Source: G020348385 sp964538085 (GTDB lineage: Bacteria > Acidobacteriota > Aminicenantia > Aminicenantales > Aminicenantaceae). Taken from it: a DNA stretch of 64,000 bases. Below are positions 7,687-15,048 of this stretch, one piece after another. Where the stretch lies: the NCBI GenBank assembly GCA_964538085.1, contig CAZIDF010000003.1:124001-188000 (forward strand). The letters run 5' to 3'. The notes below the pieces were generated by a model. That model worked only from the letters and a program-made list of their open reading frames with translations. It had not been told where the DNA came from and did no database searches. Numbering within the stretch: position 1 is the first letter of the stretch; the number at the start of each line of letters is the position of its first letter. The position numbers and the translations under genes are program-made.

Positions 7687-9393
7687 CTAAGTCCCTTCTT
7701 TTGCTCCCTCCGGTTCCATATGTGGCAGCTTAATCTTGATTTTTGTCCCCTCGCTGACCTTGCTGTCCACATCAATCGATCCTCCATGAGACGTTACGAT
7801 TCCGTAGACAACAGACAGGCCAAGGCCAGTTCCCATGCCCACATCTTTGGTTGTGAAAAAGGGTTGGAAAATCTGGCTCATAACGTTCTTTTCCATGCCC
7901 ACTCCCGTATCTTCTACGATGAGCAAGACAAACTTATCAGAAGCCAGAGTCCTGATTGTAAGTTTGCCTCCGTTTGGCATAGCCTGTATAGCGTTGACAA
8001 CAGTATTGACCAGAACCTGTGTCATCTGAGACGGGTCAGCCTTAACATCCGGAAGGGAAGGGGACAGCTTACGAAACACTTCAATTCCCTCTTTGGCACA
8101 TCTCGATTCGAGAAAGAAGAGACCATCCTTAACAATCTGATTCAGGTTCACCCGGATCTTCTGAGCTGGCATCTGCCGGGCGAAGATCATCAATTTCTTG
8201 ATCACCTCGCGGGCATGGAGTGAAGCTCTCATGATTTTTTCGATGTCTATTTTAGTCTGATCTGATAATCCTGGATCTTTCTGGATGAGTTGGGCAAAAC
8301 CCAAGATTCCCCCTATGGGCTCGTTCAACTCATGGGCCACTCCCGCGGATAATTGGCCGATTGTGGCTAGCCTATCAGCGTGCCGGAGCTGGACTTGGAG
8401 ATGTTCTTTATCCTCTTCAATCTGCGTTCTTTCTATGATGAGCACAATTTCCCTGGCTACCGTGTCTATCAAGCTCCTTTCCTCTTTGAGAAAAGGACCC
8501 TCATCGAGCTCTGGCCTTTCTTCTCTGTAGGTGACCTCGACAATCCCTTTCTGCAACCCCCCCACGATTATGTTAGCTGTTTGTTTGTGAACGCCCTCCC
8601 GATAATGCGGCGTTGCATAAGTTCGATCATCCAGGATAATCCTGGCCGAAGTAATCTCCGGATAAAGCCAGGCTGGGGGCAGAAGCATAACGATTTTCTG
8701 GAGAATATCTCTAAGTGTGAGATTTTCTTGTTCAACTATCTTGGCTATGCCGTATAGACATGTCAGTTCCTTGACTCTTTCTCTCAGCTCTACTTGAGTC
8801 CTCCTGTAACCGAGAGCCACTTTCAATGTCTGAGCAACTCCCTCGCAAATTTCCACATGCTTTTTTGTGAAGAAATCCCTTGAGTTACTTAACATTTCTA
8901 GGAGACCTATGTTTTCTTTCTCAATTCGGATAGGAACCAAAACCACAGATCTGTAATTTGTATGGGCAGCTGACTTCCCTCTGCAAATCTCAGCATCCCC
9001 CGTCCAGAAGCTGCCGCTAGGAGTGATGCGAGACAGAAATGAATCATACTGACCAAGAAACACTTTTCTGCTTAGGCGTTCTAGCCATGTGTTTTTTCTC
9101 AATTTTGGGATGATCCCTTGCTCCTTTTTGGGAACTCCCTGCATGATTTCAAAGCTAAAGGAATGTTCCTGGGAACGCAGGAGTTCGCTCCTGTAGAATT
9201 TTCCCCTTTCCTTAAGCCACATAACTACGCAATCGCTTCCCGACGACTGCATCAGAATTTTGGAAACTTCCTTCAAATAGTCGTGCCTTAACAAGCCGCA
9301 GAGGGCAAGATATATGATTTGGTTTGATAAGCCAAGGATGGAATCAAAATCCTTCTTTAAAGGGGATTGAGAGTTAATGGAGTTTGATGGCAT
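7687..9393 (-). CDS. Cytoplasmic GAF-type sensor histidine kinase
   Basis: 568 residues with no evident membrane segment. The N-terminal half looks like one or two GAF-type sensor regions (about 40-185 and 200-310), then a coiled linker, a HisKA phosphoacceptor helix (SAGVAHELNEPIGG, near residue 340) and a HATPase_c domain with the N box NAIQAMPNGG, G1 box EDTGVGM and G2 box GTGLGL. It should phosphorylate the adjacent NtrC-type regulator, which begins one base after its stop. The start is uncertain: an in-frame TTG at 9432 is possible, but that codon overlaps a putative -35 box, while the ATG at 9393 lies 9 bases beyond a -10 box. The ligand is unknown; being soluble, the protein probably senses an internal signal. 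Confidence 0.93.
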   Translation of the reverse strand: MPSNSINSQSPLKKDFDSILGLSNQIIYLALCGLLRHDYLKEVSKILMQSSGSDCVVMWLKERGKFYRSELLRSQEHSFSFEIMQGVPKKEQGIIPKLRKNTWLERLSRKVFLGQYDSFLSRITPSGSFWTGDAEICRGKSAAHTNYRSVVLVPIRIEKENIGLLEMLSNSRDFFTKKHVEICEGVAQTLKVALGYRRTQVELRERVKELTCLYGIAKIVEQENLTLRDILQKIVMLLPPAWLYPEITSARIILDDRTYATPHYREGVHKQTANIIVGGLQKGIVEVTYREERPELDEGPFLKEERSLIDTVAREIVLIIERTQIEEDKEHLQVQLRHADRLATIGQLSAGVAHELNEPIGGILGFAQLIQKDPGLSDQTKIDIEKIMRASLHAREVIKKLMIFARQMPAQKIRVNLNQIVKDGLFFLESRCAKEGIEVFRKLSPSLPDVKADPSQMTQVLVNTVVNAIQAMPNGGKLTIRTLASDKFVLLIVEDTGVGMEKNVMSQIFQPFFTTKDVGMGTGLGLSVVYGIVTSHGGSIDVDSKVSEGTKIKIKLPHMEPEGAKEGT

Positions 9394-9402
9394 CCTAAAA
9401 TG

Positions 9403-9432
9403 AACATAGCACACTAAGGAGAATGAGGTCAA
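9403..9432 (-). promoter_or_regulatory. Putative sigma-70-type promoter of the sensor kinase gene
   Basis: On the minus strand TTGACC is followed after 18 bases by TATGTT, which is preceded by TG plus one base (extended -10). Transcription would start close to 9396, only a few bases before the ATG at 9393, so the mRNA would be nearly leaderless. This placement is also the reason for rejecting the upstream TTG start. Confidence 0.5.
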
Positions 9433-9461
9433 TTGACAGGCATTCTTTACAAACTACCGCC

Positions 9462-9512
9462 GCTTTTTATGCCCGATTGCATCCATGAGTTCACATTTTC
9501 TGCTTTTTATGC
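9462..9512. repeat. Pair of 11-base direct repeats, 40 bases apart
   Basis: GCTTTTTATGC occurs at 9462-9472 and again at 9502-9512, identical and exactly 40 bases apart (close to four helical turns). The pair lies 30-80 bases upstream of the putative kinase promoter. Same-face spacing suggests paired regulator binding sites; which regulator is unknown. Confidence 0.5.
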
Positions 9513-9784
9513 TTTTGAATAATACCCAGTATTGATCCTTCCTTTTTTCTTGAATTAAATGTCTGCTGCTCGACAGTTTGCTGGGGAATTCCCCTAAATT
9601 TTGGCTTGCTTCTTCTTTTCATTCTTTCTGCACATGGTAGAAGTGTAGATATATCAGACTTCCCCGGACACTTTATGTTGTTTTGCACGTTACAAAAAGG
9701 AGGTCTGGCAGATACAAAAAAAGTCAAGGAGATGTCGAGAATCCGATTGAAATAGGCGGTGATAAACTTTTGTTTTTTCAGGGT

Positions 9785-9800
9785 AAGGTTGAATAACCTT
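9785..9800. promoter_or_regulatory. Perfect palindrome overlapping the rnr -35 box
   Basis: AAGGTT and AACCTT flank GAAT, giving a 6-base inverted repeat that covers the TTGAAT -35 hexamer (9789-9794). It could be a repressor operator or, less likely because it lies upstream of the predicted transcript start, an RNA hairpin. Confidence 0.4.
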
Positions 9801-9817
9801 AAGGCGTACGGTATATT
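9789..9817 (+). promoter_or_regulatory. Sigma-70-type promoter of rnr
   Basis: TTGAAT, a 17-base spacer and TATATT (9812-9817). Predicted transcription start is about 9824, only about 11 bases before the rnr ATG, and no Shine-Dalgarno is present in that interval. Confidence 0.6.
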
Positions 9818-9834
9818 TTATGAATAATTAAAGT

Positions 9835-11883
9835 ATGACGAAAGAAATCCTGTCTTTGCTGAGTAAAAACAAAAACGGCATGAGCCTAGCGAGATTGGCC
9901 CGCGAGCTGCGGATTTCTCCTGAGGAAAAAATCTTGCTCCGCAACGACATCAAAAAATTGGAATCTCAAGGGCTAATCCTGAAATTGAGAAAAAAATATT
10001 TTGTCCGTCCCAGGTCGAATATCACATATGGACGTTTTACTTCTTCTCCTCGAGGTTATGGATTTGTCATTCCAGAGGAGGAATTTTTAGGAGACATCTT
10101 TGTGCCGGCCCAGTATGCCGGAGGGGCCTATCACGGGGATCTCGTCGAAGTTCAGTATAAAGAAAGCGGGAGGAAGGGCAAACCCGAAGGCAGGGTTGTT
10201 CGAATCCTCCAAAAGGGGAAACAGAGCCTTCTCGGTCTGAGCAGCGTTCGATCCGGCCAAGTGTTTTTTCTGGCTTTTGCAGCTGTATCTCCACAAGAGG
10301 TCCCGATCGATCGCGCGGGACATCCTTTGCCTAACTCCGGGGATGTGGTGAGGGTCCACAGAGACACATTGTGTTTGGAAGAGATCCTCGGCAGTCTGGA
10401 TGAACAGGGAGTAGATACAAAGGTTATTATCGAGAGATACGATTTAGAGGATGTTTTTTCAGAGGAAGCAATTTTAGAGGCAGAGAAGATACCGGATTCT
10501 GCCACTCCCGACCAAAAAAAGGGAAGAGTCGATCATACAAGCTGGCAGACTTTTACCATCGATGGAGATAACGCCCAGGATTTTGACGACGCTGTCAGCA
10601 TAAAATCACTGCCCAACGGAAATTATCTCCTCGGGGTGCATATCGCCGATGTCGCCGAATATGTCCAACCGGGAACCGCACTGGACAGAGATGCCTCACA
10701 AAGAGGGACAAGTGTTTATTTTCCTGACCTCACTCTTCCGATGCTGCCAGAAAAGCTTTCTAACGGCATATGCAGCTTGAGGCCGAGAGAAGAAAAACTC
10801 ACACTTTCTGTTCTTTTGGAGATCGATTCCGGAGGAAGTGTCCTGGATGTCGATATTCATTCTTCATGGATTAGAACGGTCGAGCGAATGACCTATCACT
10901 CTGTGCTGAAAATCATCGAGGGAGATGCGGAGGAACGGAAAAATTTTTCTTCCGAAGTCCCGGACCTTTTGCGGATGAGAGATCTCTCGCTAGTTTTGAG
11001 GAAAAAAAGAATAAACGAGGGAGGCCTTGATTTTGACCTGACCGAGCCTGAGCTGGTTTATCGAGGGGGCTCTCTCTCTTCTGTCATCCCGGCCGAGACC
11101 AGCCAAGCGCATCACGTTATAGAAGAATTTATGGTCTTGGCGAATGAGGCCGTTGCCCAGTTTCTCTCCTCCAAAAATACCCCCTCGATATTCCGTGTTC
11201 ATCCCAAACCATTGGCTTCGGATTTGGATGATCTGCGGGAATTATTGTCGTATTTCAACATAATCCTTCCCAAGTCACGAGATATCGGGTCAAAAGATCT
11301 TCAGTCTGCTTTGGAACATGTGCGGGGAAAGCCTGAAGAAAAGTTTATCGCTCTCAGAGTGCTTAGAAGCCTTAGGCTTGCGGTTTACTCCGATGAAAAT
11401 TACGGTCATTATGGACTGGCCAAAAAGGAATACTCCCACTTCACATCGCCTATCCGGAGATATCCGGATCTTGTCGTGCACCGTATCTTGAAAAACCTCC
11501 TTGAAGGGAATCGAATCGAGGGAGATGAATTATCAGCGGTTGCCCGCCAGTGTTCACTGAGAGAAAGGGCTGCGGAGGAAGCCGAAAGAGATTTGGTGGA
11601 ATGGAGGATCTATCGGTTTTTGAAGAACAAACTGGGGGAAGAATTTAGAGGAACTATCGTCGAATTCGCCAAAGCGGGGTTGATCGTGGAATTGGATGAT
11701 TATTTTGTCGATGGGTTGATTCTCTACAGCGACCTCGGTAGGGATTATTTCTATAAAAAGACAGAAAAAGTTTTGAGCGGGAAAAAAACGGGAGAATCTT
11801 TCGAACTGGGTAGCCGAATAAAAGTGGTTCTCGTTTCAGTGGATCCGATGCTCAGAAGAATGAATTTGATCATAGCTGAATAA
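9835..11883 (+). CDS. rnr: Ribonuclease R
   Basis: Processive 3'-5' exoribonuclease that degrades structured RNA, including rRNA and mRNA. The 682-residue protein has an N-terminal winged helix (about 1-55), cold-shock RNA-binding domains (GRFTSSPRGYGFVIPEEE, about 62-130), the RNB catalytic domain whose metal-binding motif DGDNAQDFDDAV begins at D243, and a C-terminal S1 domain (about 600-680). It is shorter than the E. coli enzyme (813), mainly from a shorter basic tail. The ATG at 9835 lacks a Shine-Dalgarno and follows the promoter closely. A SelB-like gene starts four bases after the stop, so the two are probably co-transcribed. Confidence 0.95.
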   Translation: MTKEILSLLSKNKNGMSLARLARELRISPEEKILLRNDIKKLESQGLILKLRKKYFVRPRSNITYGRFTSSPRGYGFVIPEEEFLGDIFVPAQYAGGAYHGDLVEVQYKESGRKGKPEGRVVRILQKGKQSLLGLSSVRSGQVFFLAFAAVSPQEVPIDRAGHPLPNSGDVVRVHRDTLCLEEILGSLDEQGVDTKVIIERYDLEDVFSEEAILEAEKIPDSATPDQKKGRVDHTSWQTFTIDGDNAQDFDDAVSIKSLPNGNYLLGVHIADVAEYVQPGTALDRDASQRGTSVYFPDLTLPMLPEKLSNGICSLRPREEKLTLSVLLEIDSGGSVLDVDIHSSWIRTVERMTYHSVLKIIEGDAEERKNFSSEVPDLLRMRDLSLVLRKKRINEGGLDFDLTEPELVYRGGSLSSVIPAETSQAHHVIEEFMVLANEAVAQFLSSKNTPSIFRVHPKPLASDLDDLRELLSYFNIILPKSRDIGSKDLQSALEHVRGKPEEKFIALRVLRSLRLAVYSDENYGHYGLAKKEYSHFTSPIRRYPDLVVHRILKNLLEGNRIEGDELSAVARQCSLRERAAEEAERDLVEWRIYRFLKNKLGEEFRGTIVEFAKAGLIVELDDYFVDGLILYSDLGRDYFYKKTEKVLSGKKTGESFELGSRIKVVLVSVDPMLRRMNLIIAE

Positions 11884-11887
11884 GGGA

Positions 11888-12994
11888 ATGAAAGAGAGTG
11901 GATCTAAGATGAAAACATCATGTTTCGATGCTGCAATCGAGTTTTCTCATCCTCGCAGGGAAGATCCCCTTCAGGCGTTGCTTTCCGTAGAGGAAGCATC
12001 GGTCTCTGCCTCACTTCGTTTTTATGAGAAGAAGATAGAGGCAGGAGAGAAGTTCACGTTCGTGCAGGCTCAGACAGCACAACCTCTGTCCTTGAAGTGG
12101 AAAGAATCCTTCTCGGTAACAAGCCCGGATAACAAAGATACATGGGGAGAGGGGCTGGTTCTCGATCCTTTTGCAGGGAAAGTCACCCGCAGTCAGGTAA
12201 AACGGCGGTTGAAGTTCCTGAAGGAACTTCTCGGCAATGAAAAAGAGATGCTGGAAGCATTGATCCGTTTCAAGGGAATCCACGGTGTCCAGGAGCAAGA
12301 AATCCTCCGTTATGGGCATCATTCCAGGAGTTCTCTGTTGGCGCTGAGTCAGGAGCTCGAAACCGAAGGACAGATCCGGATTCTCGAGTTTTCTCCTATA
12401 TTTTTTGTCTCCCAGACTGGGCTCGCCTATCTCTGTGATAAGATATTGAAATACCTAGCCCAATTTCATGAAAAGCATCCGAGCGATATGGGTGTGCCAA
12501 GGGAAAAAATGCAGAATAGATTTGATGTGCATCCCCGTATTTTGGCTCTTGCCTTGAAACATCTTATACAGGACCGCTTAATCAGGGAAAAGGAAGATCA
12601 AGTGGCTTTATTTTCCTTCGAAGTGGCCTTGCTTCCTGATGAGGAACAGATCCTCGAGCGATTGGAAGAAATGTATCTAAAAGATAAATTCCAATCCGTT
12701 TTCTTGGATGACATACAAAGATCCTTTCGCCTCTCGTCCAAACAATTGAATAAAATGCTCTCTCTTCTGATCGAAAGAAAAAAGATCGTTCTCGGCAGGG
12801 ATGGATATATCCTTCACTCCTGTTGGCTCGATGAGATCATCCAACAGATCCACAATTCTGGAAAGAAAGAGTTGACTGTGTCAGATTTTAAAGAGATGAC
12901 CGGATTGACAAGAAAATTTGCTATCCCTTTGCTGGAACTTCTTGATCAGATGGGTGTCACAAGACGCCGAGGATCCACTCGAATGATTCTTTAG
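11888..12994 (+). CDS. SelB C-terminal-like protein lacking the GTPase domain
   Basis: 368 residues. The C-terminus (about 330-368) reads VSDFKEMTGLTRKFAIPLLE and ends MGVTRRRGS, which matches the last winged helix of selenocysteine elongation factor SelB, the part that binds the SECIS hairpin. Residues about 35-95 match SelB domain 3 (AQTAQPLSLKWKESF followed by GLVLDP, like the conserved VLDP that ends domain 3). In between, three further winged-helix-like segments fit SelB WH1-WH3. Domains 1 and 2 (GTP-binding and EF-Tu-like barrel) are absent, and the intact rnr gene directly upstream leaves no room for them. The frame is open throughout, so this is not an obvious pseudogene. ATGs at 11888 (after AAGGGA) and 11909 are possible starts. 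Its stop overlaps the convergent gene stop (TTAG at 12991-12994). Function is unknown. Confidence 0.82.
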   Translation: MKESGSKMKTSCFDAAIEFSHPRREDPLQALLSVEEASVSASLRFYEKKIEAGEKFTFVQAQTAQPLSLKWKESFSVTSPDNKDTWGEGLVLDPFAGKVTRSQVKRRLKFLKELLGNEKEMLEALIRFKGIHGVQEQEILRYGHHSRSSLLALSQELETEGQIRILEFSPIFFVSQTGLAYLCDKILKYLAQFHEKHPSDMGVPREKMQNRFDVHPRILALALKHLIQDRLIREKEDQVALFSFEVALLPDEEQILERLEEMYLKDKFQSVFLDDIQRSFRLSSKQLNKMLSLLIERKKIVLGRDGYILHSCWLDEIIQQIHNSGKKELTVSDFKEMTGLTRKFAIPLLELLDQMGVTRRRGSTRMIL

Positions 12995-14025
12995 CGGAGA
13001 AAGAATCCGTAGGCGAGAGGATCTTCTGGGTCGATGAGCCATTCGTTTCGACCGACGATGTGGGCGCTCCCAGAGATTTCAGGGATCACGGCTTGGTAGG
13101 GTCCATAGGAGAGAGTTTCTGTCACCCTTCCTTCGAAGCAAGTTCCCAGAATGCTTTCCACAGTAAAGCTCTCATCCAGGCCTAATTCTTTTTTGGCATA
13201 GTGCAGAGCGGCGCGGGCGCTCACTCCAGTGCCTGTCGGGCTTCTATCCAGTTCACCCTCAGCGAAGATACAGACATTGCGGCTATGGTTACGGGCTTCG
13301 TGTGGCGGCCCGATAAATATTGTGCCATACAGGAAACCGAGATCTTCCTCGAAGGGGTGTTGAGGTGGATTTTTTTCCATCACGGCCTTTTTGATTCTTT
13401 TCCCCAAATCGATGATTTTAGTTGATTCCTCAGGGATGAGCCTGAGGCCAAAATCCGGGGCATGACAGAATGCGTAAAAGGCACCCCCAAAAGCTAGGTC
13501 GTATGTAACGGTCCCGACATCAGGCACTTCCACTGATTGATCGAGAGCGAAGACGAAAGAGGGGACGTTCTGGAATGTTACAGTTTGGACTCGCCCATCG
13601 TGAATGTGGGCTTGTGCCCTCACACGTCCGGCTGGCGTGTCTATCTCTATGACCGGCCTGTTTCCTTGGAATTTTATCAGTTCCATGTCGAAGGCCACTT
13701 TTGTCAGACCGATAATGCCATGCCCGCACATGGTGCTGAAACCCTCGTTATGGAGGAAAAGCACGCCTATCGTGCCATCTTCTGTCGTGGGCTCGGTTAG
13801 GATACAGGCATACATGTCGGCATGCCCTCGAGGTTCCCAGATGATAGCCCTTCGAAGATGATCTAGATTCTCCTGGGCATAACGTCTTTTTTCCAATATA
13901 GTGGCACCGGGGATCTCCGGGAAACCTTTCACTATGATACGCAATGGCTCTCCCGCTGTGTGAGCGTCGATGGTTTTTATCGTGGTCCATTCAGAAGGGG
14001 GATCCCATTTCATTATTTTTGCCAT
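12991..14025 (-). CDS. Proline racemase superfamily, trans-3-hydroxy-L-proline dehydratase type
   Basis: 344 residues of the diaminopimelate epimerase-like fold. The first catalytic residue is Cys100 in STMCGHG. The second catalytic position in DRSPTGTGVSA is Thr264, whereas racemases and 4-hydroxyproline epimerases have Cys. In this family the Cys/Thr pair is the known mark of trans-3-hydroxy-L-proline dehydratase, which makes delta-1-pyrroline-2-carboxylate. That product is the substrate of ketimine reductases in the ornithine cyclodeaminase family, and such a gene lies 18 bases upstream. The start has AGGAG in front. It is the last gene of the seven-gene operon and ends tail-to-tail with the SelB-like gene, sharing four bases. 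Confidence 0.9.
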   Translation of the reverse strand: MAKIMKWDPPSEWTTIKTIDAHTAGEPLRIIVKGFPEIPGATILEKRRYAQENLDHLRRAIIWEPRGHADMYACILTEPTTEDGTIGVLFLHNEGFSTMCGHGIIGLTKVAFDMELIKFQGNRPVIEIDTPAGRVRAQAHIHDGRVQTVTFQNVPSFVFALDQSVEVPDVGTVTYDLAFGGAFYAFCHAPDFGLRLIPEESTKIIDLGKRIKKAVMEKNPPQHPFEEDLGFLYGTIFIGPPHEARNHSRNVCIFAEGELDRSPTGTGVSARAALHYAKKELGLDESFTVESILGTCFEGRVTETLSYGPYQAVIPEISGSAHIVGRNEWLIDPEDPLAYGFFLR

Positions 14026-14043
14026 AAGGTCACTCCTGAACAG

Positions 14044-15036
14044 TTATATTTCTATATCTAAGCCCAGCCCGAGCTCCTCGGCTTTCCGGAGAGCCAATCC
14101 TGCTACAGCCAAATCTTGGATGGCCAGCCCTACAGATTTAAAGAATGTGATATCGGCCTCGGATTCCCTAACCGAAAAAAGATTCGAGGCCAATCGGCCG
14201 AGTTCTCCTAGAATATGGGATTCATCGATCGATCCTTTTTTAAGTGGAATTATGATATCTCCTGCTTCATCTAGGCTGGCCGTAAGGGAATCGACGACGA
14301 CCTTCGCGCGAAGGATCGTTCTTTCGGGTATTTCTTGCATTTTGGGAGTGTAGGATCCGACTCCGTTGATGTGGACGCCTGGTTTCAAGTGTTCGTCCTC
14401 GAATACGGGGATAGAAGATGTAGTGGCCACACAGATCACGTCCGCCTCAGCGATAGCTTCTTCGGGGGATTCCACAGCCATTATGTCATTCGGGATAGGA
14501 TCCCCAAAATTTTCCATTTCTCCTGCAAAAGATCGGGCCCTCTCAAGTTTTTTGTCATAGACGAAAACTTTTTGAATGTCCCGCACGCAGCAGATTGCCT
14601 CCAGTTGAGTCCGTCCCTGAACGCCAGCGCCAAATATGGCTGCTATTTTGGCCTCTTTACGCGCGAGTAGATCTGTGGCGACTCCTGACACCGCTCCTGT
14701 TCGGAGGGCCGTCAGGTAGGTCCCATCCATTATGGCGGAAGGCTGTCCAGTCTTGGCTTCGCAGATGATCACCAAGGCATGGATGGTTGGTATGTTTTTG
14801 TTAGCGTTTTTGGGAAAAACCGAGACAATCTTCGCTCCCAGGGATTCTATTTCCGGAAGATAGGCCGGCATGAACAAGGTTATTCCATCGTATTCCTTAA
14901 CGGGAACCTGTGTTCGGAGGGGAAGGATGGCTTTGTTCTGAGCGAGCGATATGAAAGCCTGTTTGACCGCTCCGATAGCCTGAGGCATGGTCACAGATCT
15001 TTTGACATCATCCCGCGATAGGATTTTGATATGCAT
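14044..15036 (-). CDS. Ornithine cyclodeaminase / delta-1-pyrroline-2-carboxylate reductase family protein
   Basis: 330 residues of the OCD/mu-crystallin family. Visible are the substrate-end lysine in LGAKIVSVFP (about 69), the DGTYLTALRTGA segment, the Rossmann NAD(P) motif GAGVQGRTQ and the conserved acid in VDSLTASLDEAGDI. True ornithine cyclodeaminase turns ornithine into proline plus ammonia, while relatives reduce delta-1-pyrroline-2-carboxylate to proline. The neighbouring hydroxyproline dehydratase-type gene favours the reductase role, but ornithine carbamoyltransferase in the same operon keeps the cyclodeaminase role open. AGGAG precedes the ATG; 12 bases separate it from the oxidoreductase gene. 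Confidence 0.9.
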   Translation of the reverse strand: MHIKILSRDDVKRSVTMPQAIGAVKQAFISLAQNKAILPLRTQVPVKEYDGITLFMPAYLPEIESLGAKIVSVFPKNANKNIPTIHALVIICEAKTGQPSAIMDGTYLTALRTGAVSGVATDLLARKEAKIAAIFGAGVQGRTQLEAICCVRDIQKVFVYDKKLERARSFAGEMENFGDPIPNDIMAVESPEEAIAEADVICVATTSSIPVFEDEHLKPGVHINGVGSYTPKMQEIPERTILRAKVVVDSLTASLDEAGDIIIPLKKGSIDESHILGELGRLASNLFSVRESEADITFFKSVGLAIQDLAVAGLALRKAEELGLGLDIEI

Positions 15037-15048
15037 GTTCGCTCCTGT

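Larger units (their letters stand above)
9433..9834. other. Divergent intergenic region between sensor kinase and rnr
   Basis: 402 bases without a convincing gene. It holds an 11-base direct repeat at 9462-9472 and 9502-9512, and at its right end the rnr promoter with an overlapping palindrome. A 78-codon open frame on the minus strand (9491-9727) has no ribosome site or recognisable family and is not called. An isolated AAAAAGGAGG near 9695 has no good start codon at the right distance. Confidence 0.5.

Noticed and set aside
9394..9432. TTG start adding 13 residues to the sensor kinase
   Set aside because: This TTG coincides with the putative -35 box TTGACC and no ribosome site precedes it.
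9491..9727. 78-codon minus-strand frame in the kinase-rnr gap
   Set aside because: No Shine-Dalgarno, no recognisable domain and a composition unlike neighbouring proteins.
12991..12994. Four-base tail-to-tail overlap of convergent stop codons (TTAG)
   Set aside because: Compact, but common in dense genomes; not reported as a separate finding.
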